Of a stretch of DNA of 64,000 nt, positions 46,351 through 57,849 are shown in pieces. This DNA comes from Cryptomeria japonica (Eukaryota; Streptophyta; Pinopsida; Cupressales; Cupressaceae). The stretch is from contig NC_081408.1 in assembly GCF_030272615.1 (NCBI RefSeq), positions 606,475,673 to 606,539,672 on the forward strand, written 5' to 3'. Both the position numbers and the translations under genes were made by a program. The notes under the pieces were generated by a model. It saw only the letters and a list, made by a program, of their open reading frames with translations. It searched no databases and had not been told where the DNA came from. Numbering within the stretch: position 1 is the first letter of the stretch; every line of letters starts with the position of its first letter.

Positions 46351-47515
46351 TAAACTCAAATTCAAAGGAAAACCCAACAAACCACTATATCAGCCTATTG
46401 CAAAGAGGACACCTTTTATTATCAGAGCAACATCAAACACCATCACAGCTGCCCCACCGAGGCTCAAAATCCTAGCACAATCAGCTACAATGCCAATCAT
46501 CCCACCCAGCAAACTAGTAATCCCATCAGCAACAGCAATAACATCAATAAAAGCACCATTAATAGCAACAACTATATTAGAACCCATAGCAGTATCTACA
46601 ACACCCGCAGTTGAGCCAACACTACCAATACTCCTCGTATCAGATTCTTTGAGCCCCATCATCCTTCCTACAGCACCGATCATTTCATCTACAAAGGTAC
46701 ATCAACCGATCACCCCTACAGTATTTAACTCAAAGGACATCCTAGTATGGTATAGTAATCGGATGATGGAAAGTGATTTAGAGACCGACTCACATGAGTG
46801 GGAATTTGATTCTATACAACTTAACACTTCAGATGAGGAAGATGCATCACTACCTCTGCCACGCAAAGACATCCCTGTTTATGGAGAAGCACAGATAAAG
46901 ACCACATGGGTTCCTGAACTGGAAACATCTTCCACAGACCCTACATCTCATCCTATGCCTGATTCTGACAGGGAGAGTACCATCAACTACCTTCACCATA
47001 ATGTCTTAACCCTCACTGATACATCTAACACACTTAACCTAATCGATGAAGTAATGCCCATTATTCACCCTGAACTCATCGAATGGAACCAACCAAATCC
47101 CCCATGTCTTGACTTCTTCCAAAATGATGAGGCCATCATTGACTTTTTGGAATTAAGGGATAACCTACCAAGCGGGGATCACAAAGCTGGATTCGCCATT
47201 GAACTTAATAGCGCATCATACTTCGGGGCGGATGCCAAACCTTTCAGCTACAAAAATATAACAATAAAACATGGATCTTCTAGTGAAAACCACACTGTGG
47301 CACTGTTTGATCCAACAAAAGTAAAAAGAAAGAGCGTATCCAATGGTGAAAACCTCTCTAAGGCGCCTGAGGATGAAGGGTTTGACATCCTCCCCGCTAG
47401 TACACAACAGGAACGATCAACGATTCTCATCGAGGAAACCAAAGAATACACTGTGGGGACTCCTGAAAATCCTCATCTCATACATCTAGCATCTCTTCTC
47501 ACTCCAGAGGAATAG

Positions 47516-48900
47516 CCTAAATTTATAGAGTTCTTCCAGAAGCGTCAGATCAACTTTGCATGGTCATATGCAGACATGCCTGGGCTTGATCTTGATTTAG
47601 TCATGCATCACCTCACCGTAGCAGAAGGAGCCAAACCTGTCAAACAGAAGCTTCGTAAGATGCATCCTCAGATTGCAGTGCTAGTCAAAACAGAACTCAA
47701 GAAACTCCTAGATGTTGGTTTCATTAGACCCATTGATTATGCGGATTGGATATCCAACATTGTTCCTGTTGGCAAACCAAAAGGGGGCATCCGCATTTGT
47801 ACTGACTTCAGAGATTTGAATAAGGCATGTCCTAAGGATGACTTCCCCCTACCAAATATCGACATCATAGTGGATCTGACAGCGGGACATGCCATGCTTT
47901 CACTCATGGATGGCTTTTCAGGATACAATTAGATAAAGATCGCACCAGAAGACCAACATAAGACAGCCTTCACATGTCCATGGGGCACATATTGCTAGAA
48001 TGTAATGCCTTTCGGTCTCAAGAATGCAGGAGCAACCTATCAACGAGCAATAACCACCATCTTCCATGACACGATGCATACTATTATGGAAGATTATGTT
48101 GATGACTTACTAGCAAAATCACTCACTAGAGAAGGTCATCTCAACATATTAGATAAAATATTTGATAGACTGGAACAATACCGTGTTTGACTCAACCCAA
48201 AGAAATGTGTCTTTGGAGTAACCTCTGGGAAGCTTCTAGGATACATTGTCTCAAGCAAAGGTATTGAGGTCGACCCAGCAAAGGTAAAAGCAATCATGGA
48301 CATGCCACCACCAAAGAATATCAATCAGCTAAGGATATTACAAGGGTGACTTCAATCCATCCGAAGATTCATTGCACAATTGGCTGATAAGTGTCACCCA
48401 TTCTCACACCTACTACATAAGAACATCCGCTTTCAGTGGGATGCTCGATGCCAACAAGCATTTTAGACGCTTAAAGACTATCTCATGAATCCACCATTGC
48501 TAATCCCACCAGATCCAAGTAGACCATTGTTACTCTATATCTCAGCGACAAGTACACCATTGGGTGTACTACTGGCACAACATAATGCAAAAGGAAAAGA
48601 GTGTGTTGTTTACTACATCTCTCACACACTGGTTGGCTATGAACTCAATTACACACCTACTGAGCGAGCTTGCCTAGCAGTAATCTTAGCAGCTACTAAA
48701 CTAAGGCACTATCTGTTAACACACAAGGTACAACTCATCGCAAAAATCGATCCACTCAAGTATTTACTTAGCAAAGCAGCATTGACAGGCCACTTGGCCA
48801 AATGGGTGATGATTCTAAGTGAATTTGATATCGAGTATGTAGACCGTAAAGCTATTAAAGGTCAAGTTATTACAGATCAGTTGGCCGATGCACCACTCAT
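47516..48900 (+). pseudogene. Gypsy-2 reverse transcriptase and first RNase H
   Basis: FFQKRQINFAWSYADMPGLD leads into the RT: KTELKKLLDVGFIRPI, GGIRICTDFRDLNKACPKDD, LMDGFSGYN-stop-IKIAPEDQ, MPFGLKNAGATYQRA and active site EDYVDDLL (48090-48113). The first RNase H follows: PLLLYISATSTPLGVLLAQ, YYISHTLVGYELNYTPTERA, LRHYLL. In the first motif the catalytic Asp of the usual LYLDAS is Ile, as expected of the inactivated first RNase H in dual-RNase H elements. Confidence 0.9.
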
Positions 48901-48954
48901 AGGCGATCATCCTCTCATTTCCAATTTTCCAGATGAAGAGATATTCATGATCAC

Positions 48955-49350
48955 AACAACACAACCATGGAAACTATACTTTGATGGTTCATACACTAGG
49001 CATGGCTAGGGGGCAGGCATTCTGTTTATCACACCTCAAGGTGATAGCATCTCGAAGTCTTACAGGCTCACATTTCCATGCACTAACAACATCGCAGAGT
49101 ATGAGGCCTTGATCATGGGACTCAAGTTAGCCATACAATGGAAATTACAAGAACTACAAGTATATGGCGACTCCCAACTGGTCATTCGACAAGCAACAGA
49201 TGAATATCAGACCAAGGATGATAAACTCATGCCATATAAGAAAATGGTGGACACTCTAAAGACATCATTTACTACTATCACTTTTGAGCAGATACCAAGA
49301 GATCAGAATCGAGCTGCTGACGCTATGGCTACCATCGCATCTCTCCTAGA
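48955..49350 (+). pseudogene. Gypsy-2 second (archaeal-type) RNase H
   Basis: WKLYFDGSYTRHG (Asp), NNIAEYEALIMGLKLA (Glu), LQVYGDSQLVI (Asp) and RDQNRAADAMATIA (Asp) give the complete catalytic set. One TAG at 49007 interrupts it. An additional RNase H acquired next to a degenerate first one is the hallmark of the Tat lineage. Confidence 0.9.
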
Positions 49351-49599
49351 TCTTCCACATAATTCAACACGCTATGAGTTCTTGGTAGAACAGCTTTGGA
49401 TTCCCGCTTATGATATCCCCAAATCTGAAATGATATGTCACCTTGTTGGTTCTGAATCCCCATGGTGCGGTGAGTTCTACACCTATCTCCGCGATCACAC
49501 CCTTCCTCCCAACCAATCAAATAACCAACGTAAAACCTTAATTCACCAAACTGCTCGATATACCATTATCGCCGAAACCCTATACTGACGCAGTCTTGA

Positions 49600-50719
49600 T
49601 GGTACTCTCCTTCAATGTTTAGAGCAGGATGAGATAACAAAGGCCTTGGAAGAGGTACATGAAGGAATTTGTGGGACTCACTCAAGTGGCCCGTCACTAG
49701 CCAAGAAGATCATGCGAGCTAGATATTATTGGCCATCTATGGAAAAGGACTCCTACTACTTTGTTAGAAAGTGCAAGAAATGCCAAGTTCATGGAGACCT
49801 GATACATGCACCAGCACAAGAACTGTAACCAATCACAACACCATGGCCTTTTTGCCAATGGGGCCTTGACCTTGTGGGTAAAATCCATCCATCTTCACCT
49901 AACAACCATAAATTCATTATTACCACCACCGAATATTTCACAAAGTGGATCAAAGCTGTTCCACTCACCCAAGTCACCAGCAAGCAGATTGCCTCATTAA
50001 TCCTCAATTACATCATTTGCCGGTATGGTGTATCCATGTCCATCATCACAGATAACGGTCTTCCTTTCAAAAATCAGGATGTTCATGAACTCTGTGAGAA
50101 ATTTCACATCCAACACCGCTTTTCCACCCCTTATTACCCACAAGGAAATGGTCAGGCCGAAGCATCAAATAAAAACATATTAAGAATACTCAAGAAGACA
50201 GTCAATGATGTCGGTCGTGATTGGCATGTTCAATTGAATCCAGCACTATGGGCATATCGAACTAGCATTCGGATCCCTACAAGTGCAACTCCTTATTCAT
50301 TGGTCTATGGTGCAGAAGCCATCTTGCTTATTGAGGTCGAGTTACCATCACTACGGGTTTCCTTACATAATCTCATTGATGATGAAACCTATAGAGTATC
50401 CCGTCTTCAGGACTTAGAGTTACTAGATGAGAAGCGACAAGCTGCATACAACCATCTCAAAGCCTATCAGCAGTGCATGAGCAGAAATTATAATCATCGA
50501 GTTAGATCTTGTACATTTGAGATAGGTGATCTTGTTCTCCGAGAGAATCCCCGCAACCAACCAAATAGAGAACATCAGGGCAAGTTTGAATCAAATTGGC
50601 TGGGACCATATGTTGTCACTGTTGTATTTGGGTCTGGGGCATATCAGTTGGCTACATCAGAAGGAGAGCCACTATCATATCCTATCAACAACATGCACCT
50701 CAAACGGTTTTACACATAA
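49600..50719 (+). pseudogene. Gypsy-2 integrase
   Basis: The HHCC zinc-binding region is intact: HEGICGTHSSGPSLAKKIM to CKKCQVHGD (49658-49800). The catalytic core has WGLDLVGKI (first Asp, about 49860), IITDNGLPFKN (second Asp, about 50045) and PQGNGQAEASNK (Glu, about 50150). The C-terminal part CTFEIGDLVLRENPRNQPN then GKFESNWLGPYVV (about 50510-50615) ends at TAA 50717. The piece from 49874 is open for 281 codons. No chromodomain is present. Confidence 0.9.
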
Positions 50720-53306
50720 GCTGCACGGAGCATCAGGCTCCCATATATACTAGCAAAAATACCAAAAACATCCAGAGAAATGACATGAAGAAAATACAAA
50801 AACATCAAAAAAAGTCAAGAAAAATCATGCATCCAAACGGTGAACAACCACTCCGGTGGCACCTTGGGTAAGTACGATGGTGAAAACCTGGCAAACAGGC
50901 GCCACTCGTAAAAAGCTATGGCTCCATTATCTTTCAAAACTATTGCGATCACATCTGCTTAATGCATACATCCATCCATCAACCATGGCTTGTTATAGAT
51001 CTACAACATCCAAGAAGATACTACATGCATCCCGCATCCCACTTTTTATAGTCATGTCTAAACTTGGGGGCAATGCCCTTAAAACTAGTTGATGGAAGTG
51101 GATTCTACATTACTAGTGATTCATTGGGTAAAACATTCAACACTGTCTCATAAAATACCAGAAACATTGGAAAACTATCTCACATAATCCAAAAAACATT
51201 CAAAACAAAATCCAAAAACATAAAAAGACATCAAAAATCAATCAAAAACATGGCAACACATTGTACATACTCATCCAAACAGATACAAAACAAACATTGA
51301 CATAATACTCACACAATGACCATTTACCAATCCAACCACACAATCAACATCAACAAATTGGAAATTGTCTTTAACAAGGATGCATCCTTCCTTACCAAAA
51401 CAAAGACAAAAGTGATGTTTTCTTTGACAAGAAAATTATGTTAAGTTATCAAATACTTGGTTGATTTGTGAGTACAATCATTCGTTTATCTGTATCGGGA
51501 TCTTTCAACATTGTTTGTATATCTTCAGCGCATTATTCCGATGAAGTACTGGGGCATGTACTAATGGTGTCTACGTGGGAAGTTCACTACGCTACATGAT
51601 CTTATGCAAAAAGAAGTCATAGATCATTACGGCTTGCTGACTATAGCGTATACCTCGACCATATGACCATGAACCATTACCAAGGATTCTTATTCTTTAT
51701 TCTTTATGTATATACTGTTTATTTGTAGGTACAATGCTCTTTCTTTGGTTCCTCCTACCTCATCCAAACTGGATAAAGGTTTTATTTCTTATTATGGTAT
51801 GCACTTGTCTTAGGATATGATCAGCCTAAGATCAAGGAGGACGATCCAAGTCATGCATGAATGGAGATAATCCTTGTCTATTCCGCAAGCAATACTCTGG
51901 TCGACTTGACCCTTGTATCAAGTCGTTTGTATTAACTTGCTATATCAAATCCATGTAAGGAATACTCAGGGCATCTTGAATCATTATGTCAAGATGCTTG
52001 TATTCTCTTCCAACATTTTAAAAAATCTCAATGATGAAAATAGAGCACTATGGATCATCATTTCATCTCATCTGTTTATATATTGCATTCCGTTGCATAT
52101 CACCCATCCATTCATTCATTTATATGTAGGATTTATATGCAAAATATGACCATAAAAGCTGGTCTTGGATACAATCACGACCAAGTACTCTGATACATCA
52201 TCAATTCATCATGCAAAGTCTCAAAAACCTTGCATTCCTCATGGTCATATCATCATCGCATTTAGGTGCATCTTGCATTACGTCCATTCATGTCATTTTT
52301 AACTTAATATTGCATATAGTTCATTTTTGACATTAGTTTTCATTAATCATTGGCATCATTGCATAAATCATAAATAATTAGATTCATTCGTGGGATCAAA
52401 TTGTCTTTGATTGTTTTATTTAATTTACTAGGCATTCATTTAGTGTCAATTATCCATCATCATTTCATCATTCTTTATCATTTATCCTTGCATACATTCA
52501 TTAAGTGAACAGGTGCATTCATTCATCCATTATTAAAGTATCTTATTATGCTCATTTTAGGATTCATTCACATTACATTCATTTTCCTCTTTTTAACTGC
52601 ATTAAGGTGCAGTTATTAAAACCATCAGTTGTAATATCATCATATTATCATTTTTACTTAAACATATTTATGCATTTAGAATCATAAAACCATTTGTTTC
52701 CACAAACACATTGGTTCATGTTATATATCCATTATACATATGCATTCATGTAGACATCATAATATAAACATTTGTACTTTACATTTTGTTTATCCATATT
52801 GCATTCATTTAACAAACATCTAGATGCATATTCATACATAACATCATTCATTCATTCATTGCATTAACATCATTGCATATCATTATCTCATCCTTATACC
52901 AAAATAGGAAACACCAAAAATCATGTTCATAACTTATCATAAGCATACATTATCATCATGGCATTACATACATAAAGCATTACATCAAATAAAAACATGC
53001 ACACATGTATAAACCTACATTCATCTGTCAGTATACAACATCATAAATCATCATAAAAACACAAGTATATAAGAAACATCTCATCAAATGCATACATGTA
53101 CACATATCCATCTAAGCAATAACTCATCATCCTCCATAAACATTCATACATATCAAATGCATATCATCAAAATATGGGATCTCCTCATATATATCATCTC
53201 ATATATCAGAGTACAATGAAGTCTACAAAATCGGCTATCAAGAGCCATCCAAGATACAGTCCAAAAAATAAACAATGATACAATACATATATGCAAAAAT
53301 GCTCTC
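50720..53306. other. Gypsy-2 3' noncoding spacer, rich in cattcatt/atcat words
   Basis: About 2.6 kb with no coding similarity. From 51950 to 53150 it is AT-rich and low in complexity with irregular attcattcatt and catcat words. A G-run, acttgggggcaatgccc (51059-51075), resembles a polypurine-like element but lies far from the LTR. Confidence 0.6.
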
Positions 53307-55337
53307 TCAAATGCCACTCTGGCCAGATGCTGTACCACCATCGCCACTTGCTCCCCCACTGGTGCCCGCACCACCTGATCCATCTCTCCATGGAGGCCTC
53401 ATCAAACCACCACTCACTCCTGCATCTCCTGATCTCTCCCTCCACAGAGGACCCATCACACCCCCACTGCTCTGCATCCTCTATGATCGCTCTGATCTGG
53501 CCTGCCACATCTATGAATAGGTAAGTGCTCGTTGACTAGCTGGCACCACCTGCTCATATAAACCCCGCCAATACTCTATCTCCACCTATGCTCACTGCAT
53601 CTCCCTCATCACCTCCCCCGTAGGCCCCTGTGCTCCTACTCCAATCCGGACTCTCTCCTGCAGCTCTGCTAATCTCTCCACTACACTATCCCTCTCCTAC
53701 AACACTACAGCCATCTCTGACTCCAGTGCAAATAACTGCACATCCCTGGCTGCCACCTCCGCCTCCAACTCCTCCACCTGTGCATCTGATGCCTCAAGAC
53801 GAGACTACAAATAAACTATCAATCACTCTCGCACATCTCCACCTGATCCCTCTCCTATCTCCATAGCAGCCTCACCTATACCACCCTCTCCAGTGGCTCC
53901 CTCCCCTCTCTCCCTCGGTATCTCCCTCTCCATCCCTCTCTTGCCCAATCTCACTCCTCCCTGTACCAACGGTCCTTGTGACATCTGTAGGGGCAGTCCA
54001 CCTCTCCCTCTCCGCTGAATCCGAACCCCCAACCCACCTAATCCACCACCTCCTCCACCACCACCTCCTCCACCACGTCCTCCCCCATCTCCATCATCTC
54101 CTCTCCCTCCAAGGCCTACTATCGGACCTCGCCCTCCTCCCCTCCCCCTCCTTCGTCCCCTCTCATCCTCAAACTCGGGCACCGACTCTACTGGATCTGA
54201 TATGCATGGAATCAGATGGGCAGCAATATACCGTGTATACTCCTCTGAAACCCCTGCATCCACGACCCTCGGTTGTATGTCCCACGGTCTTGCCTGCAGC
54301 ATCCAGAACTCCGCCAGTGCCTGATCATACAGCAGCACTGGCCCCCATGCATACCTCTCTCGAAACACCCGCGCATACTCCCCTGATCCACTAGGCAGTC
54401 CCTATTGCCATCCAAACTATCTCAGAACTCTCCCAGGCACTTGTCTCTCCACATGGTACGAGGTCCTCCCAATGAGGAATCTGGTCATAAATACATAAGG
54501 AACTGCCTTTGCATCATCATCCCATGGCTCACACTCTAGGTATGGTCGCCATATGACTGCATCAAGATCGTCCAACGCCCGCCGCCACCACTCTAACTTC
54601 CCCAAGTGGGGCTGACTCATCATGCCGCTATACATAAACATGTACGGCTGATCCACTATGCGGAACCTAAGACTCACAGGTCGAGTCACTGGTAGGTGCT
54701 CCCAGGCCCAAATATGAAGCAGCGTCACTCTCACTGCTAGGGAACTCCTCCTCTGGTACACCACCTCATGGAGCTCCTAATACAAGTGCGCCAGCACGCA
54801 CGACCCCCAAGCAAAATGGGTCCCCTCGGTCATCATCATCTCGATCACCTACCCCCACCCCACGACCAAACTATGTGATCGCCTATCCGGACACAGAAGT
54901 CCTCCCGCGATACTTGATAGAACTGCTGGTAGAGGCTCATATAACACTATCTCCTCCCATGCAATAAAACCATCATCAATAACAACATCCTCATCAAAGA
55001 ACCTCTTAACTGCAAGGGTCCCCCAGGATCTATCATACGTGACCAGCTTCCCCCGAATCGGAATCCGCAAGATGCACCACACATCCTCTAGGGTCACTGT
55101 CATCTCCCCCTGTGCTAGATGGAAGGTGCATGTCTTGCTATGCCACTACTCTGCTAATGTTGTGATCAATCTGTGATTCATACGAATCATGGGCATGTGC
55201 ATCACCTCATACAATCCAGTCGTGGCAATACAATCTATCTCCGACTTTGTCAATCGATCCCGCGACCCCTGTGTCGCCAGGTGTCTCTCGCATAACTGCA
55301 ACACACCTAGATCCTCCTGTACATGGGCATCAATCAC
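53307..55337 (-). pseudogene. Antisense ORF of Gypsy-2: plant mobile domain protein
   Basis: One minus-strand frame of about 676 codons with about 12 stops, 10 TAG and 2 TGA. The plant mobile domain (PF10536) spans about the first 330 codons: EDLGVLQLCERH, QGEMTVTLEDVWCILRIPIR, RVTLLHIWAWEHLPVTRPVS, WWRRALDDLDAVIWRPY, YAWGPVLLYDQALAEFWML. A Gly/Arg-rich stretch follows (54170-53960), then a coiled-coil-like part (SRLEASDAQVEELEAEVAA; LQERDSVVERLAELQERVR with a TAG in between) and a Gly/Ser-rich end. Flanking motifs show that most stops derive from Trp, Gln or Arg codons. MAIN/MAIL proteins with this domain act in silencing in Arabidopsis, and the domain occurs in transposons. The start lies near 55337 or slightly upstream. 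Confidence 0.75.
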
Positions 55338-55600
55338 TTCTCATCAGTTGTTTTGTTTTCAAACTTTCTTAAAGTTTAAACCTAGATTATCAACAGATAC
55401 TTTGATCAAGTATCTTCGGGTCTCAATAGGTAAGCAATCATGGCAACCTAGACTTCAACAGGCATTTATCCTAATGACCTAAGTCTCATCAAGCTGCTAT
55501 GGTTCAAAACAACTCCCACTTCACATCGCCATCCATCCATCATTGGCATCCAGAGATTTTATTCAAACAAACTAGGGCATCTGTCTATCCTAAACACAAA

Positions 55601-55910
55601 AGTGCTATTTACCAACAAAAGCGCTAGTTTATCAACAATAGTGCTATAACCCTCTCAAAAGCGCTCAATCAGCTATACGAAAGTGCTCAAACCTCAAACG
55701 CGCTAAAACAACATCACAATAGTGCTCATTAAAATCAATAGCACTCAAATCAGCACTCAATAGCGCTTATTAATCAAAAGCGCCTAAACATGCATGCAAT
55801 AGTGCTAAAACAAAACAAAAGCGCTCAAACAATAGGGCAATAGCGCCATTGCGGCACAGTAGCACTAGTTAATTGAGCAAAAGCGCCAAAACATAGTTTT
55901 AGCACTATTG
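55601..55910 (-). repeat. 20-bp tandem array, AGCGCT motif (antisense orientation)
   Basis: About 16 copies of CAA(A/T)AG(C/T)GCT and near variants, the reverse complement of the motif at 40796-41026. AG(C/T)GCT-type cores start at 55601, 55620, 55640, 55660, 55682, 55699, 55721, 55740, 55762, 55779, 55801, 55820, 55842, 55861, 55882 and 55901, that is 17-22 bp apart; an extra core lies at 55752. The array is about 265 bp upstream of the antisense ORF, reading in the same direction as that ORF. Confidence 0.9.
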
Positions 55911-56445
55911 CTCTGACTCAACTTGGACTCAGTAAAAAACTTATCAAAAATGCATAAAAATTAAAATTTCAAATTTGCATACCGCTGGTCCGTAGCCGTC
56001 TGGCCGCTGGAATCGATGGACTCGCTCAAACCGGTGCTCAGTAACTAGTACAGGCATCCTGACGGATGCTCACTCCTCTCACAAGTCACTTTCAGAGCTC
56101 TGGATTCACAATGGTCGCGGTCACAAATGATCTTGTTTTCACCCATTTTTCCCTATTTAAACCCTTCGCAGTCATCGTAATTTTCCCCCGCTCACTGCCG
56201 TGGTCCCCGTAACCTTCCCAAGCCTCCCATTTCTCCACTTTACTCTCGATTTCTTCTCTTTTTCACCCACGTTACTAACTTCTTCTCTTCTACCACCCTG
56301 CCAATTTTCAATCTTTTTCGAGAGATCACCCGATTTTTCGAAAAAAAAATTCGGCCCATCACTCGAGGGGGCATACCACCCATTAAATTTATATTTTATG
56401 GGGCATATTCTTCACACCTATTTTTCTTTCTTTGAAACGATGCGA
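55911..56445. other. Spacer between the antisense array and the polypurine tract
   Basis: GC content is higher than in the neighbouring spacer. A frame at 56200-56496 crosses into the LTR and shows no similarity. On the minus strand tttaaatag (complement of 56150-56158) is a weak TATA-like candidate for antisense transcription. Confidence 0.4.
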
Positions 56446-56460
56446 TCAAAGAGGGGCAAA
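56446..56460 (+). promoter_or_regulatory. Polypurine tract of Gypsy-2
   Basis: tcaaagaggggcaaa directly precedes the 3' LTR; this purine run primes plus-strand DNA synthesis. Confidence 0.85.
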
Positions 56461-57844
56461 TGTAGTCACATAAATCTATCCAGTTTAATTAAATGAATAT
56501 TTGCTATTTATTTAATTAAAAATCCACTAGCCATCAGTTAATTAAATTAATATTTAATTAATTCATCTTCAAACATTCTCCTATTAATTAAATAAATATT
56601 CAATTTATTTTAATTAATTCACTATACCAAATTCACAATCAATTAAATGAATAAAATCTATTTATTTAATTAAATCCCCCTTTTCCTCTTTTAAATAAAT
56701 TAACATTTATTTAAATCATTTAAAAACCCCCCCACTTGCATTTTCCTACAAATGCAACTTGCACACATTTATTGAAATAAACTAATTTTATTTTAAATAA
56801 AAATCCTATTTTCCCTCACCCACCAAATCCAATTGCAAAATCTAATCCCCTTCTAGATTCTTCTAACCCCTTCCTAATTAGCCTAATCCATCCCCCAATT
56901 ATTGTCACATTCCTAAGCAAAATGGAGTCACTTCTCAAAGACTTAAAAAGTCTTTGAAAAGCATTTAATGCTCTGTGTGTTCAAACAACTTAACCTCTAA
57001 AGTCTTCAAAGACCACTAATGGCTCTTACATGACCATTAATAGCTCTTACATAACCATTTATGGTTATTTCAAACTTGTCCCCCCAAGCATTTATTGCTT
57101 TGACCATATTTATCCCTCTTGCCTTTGCACAAGAATTTATCCATTGGATAAAAAATTTATTCTTTGAATAAAGAGTTTATTCATTCAATTAACCTTGACT
57201 TTAACTCGCAAAGTCATGTCAAGCATTTAATGCTTATTCCCTCTCCTCTCAACCTATCTCACATTGACACTTGTCATCCTGGAATTGGGTTGAAAGCGCT
57301 CACATGGATTTGAAATCATTCAATCCTGACCCTTGTTGAGATTACTCAATCTCAACCATCCATTGCTCCATTTTTCCTATAAATAGAGCCCATTTCTTCA
57401 TAATCCAGATCCTGAAAACTTGTATGCATGTAACCTATAGGCATTTTAGAGAGCATTTAGCATAGAAAACTAAAATCTTGTTATTTTGGTTAAAATCAAT
57501 CATTTTAAAATAGCATCTAGTATTTTAGCTTTTCATTTTACATTTGGAGCAAAATACCCAAATCTCAATCCTCCATAAGCATCCATAGTGCAAAAAGCTA
57601 CTGAGAGCTACACTATTTTGGAACTTGGAGAGGAGAGGAACAAGGGAGAAGGAGCTAAGAGCATGCTAAGAGGCATTTGGAGATGCCTTATTATCTTTGT
57701 TTCATTTGTTAGATATATTAGCATGATTTTAGTATCTCTTTTGATATGCCTGTTTAGATTATCTTTTGATTGACTAACACTAACGATTTCTTGTGTCTTG
57801 TGTTGTTTGTCATTTGCTAACCTTGTCCATTTTGCAGTACATTA
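56461..57844 (+). repeat. 3' LTR of Gypsy-2
   Basis: Starts TGTAGTCACA and ends ...GTACATTA; the 5' LTR ends GTGCATCA, so the final CA has decayed to TA here. By eye I count roughly thirty substitutions and short indels against the 5' LTR. GTTAG follows. Confidence 0.95.
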
Positions 57845-57849
57845 GTTAG
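57845..57849. repeat. Target-site duplication of Gypsy-2 (right, GTTAG)
   Basis: Matches 39316-39320. Confidence 0.85.

Larger units (their letters stand above)
43422..50719 (+). pseudogene. Gypsy-2 gag-pol polyprotein, broken by point stops
   Basis: One long coding region: gag and protease in one frame to about 45960, pol in another after a small indel near ggtcagggg, where the pol frame continues as EYNLSQLFCVGQMP. In order: gag, CX2HX4HX4C knuckle, protease, G-patch, linker, RT, RNase H, archaeal-type RNase H, integrase. I count 19 in-frame stops: 10 TAG, 8 TGA, 1 TAA. Nearly all are one C-to-T or G-to-A change from an expected Gln (CAG), Arg (CGA) or Trp codon, for example 43929 (FP-stop-GFETPKF), 47930 (GYN-stop-IKIAPE) and 48188 (YRV-stop-LNPKKC). 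A recently active element that has decayed mainly by transitions. Confidence 0.95.
39321..57844 (+). mobile_element. Tat-lineage Ty3/Gypsy retrotransposon (Gypsy-2), 18.5 kb, structurally complete
   Basis: Two LTRs (1377 and 1384 bp, differing by roughly 2-3% by eye), GTTAG target duplications, a tRNA-Trp-type PBS two bases after the 5' LTR and a polypurine tract before the 3' LTR. The internal region is about 15.8 kb: leader 2.7 kb, sense gag-pol 7.3 kb with dual RNase H and a G-patch, a 2.6-kb AT-rich spacer, an antisense ORF with a plant mobile domain, and two inverted 20-bp repeat arrays. The dual RNase H places it in the Tat lineage. Only point stops and one small indel break gag-pol, so insertion is relatively recent. 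Confidence 0.95.

Noticed and set aside
46390-46683. 97-codon minus-strand frame opposite Gypsy-2 pol
   Set aside because: Lies opposite the Ile/Thr/Ala-rich linker; its Gly/Val/Ile composition mirrors the sense strand.
43569-49828. Possibility that gag-pol stops are recoded or read through
   Set aside because: There are 19 stops of two main types at scattered positions with no common downstream context; simple mutation explains them.
51059-51075. A second polypurine tract or hidden LTR boundary after the integrase
   Set aside because: The purine/G run is short, and no LTR-like sequence or TG start follows it.
53275-54394. Pro/His-rich plus-strand open frames
   Set aside because: Shadows of the antisense Gly/Arg-rich plant mobile domain ORF.
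39321-57844. A separate host plant-mobile-domain gene captured by chance at the locus
   Set aside because: The antisense ORF lies wholly between the integrase and the 3' LTR, inside one target duplication, so it is part of the inserted element.
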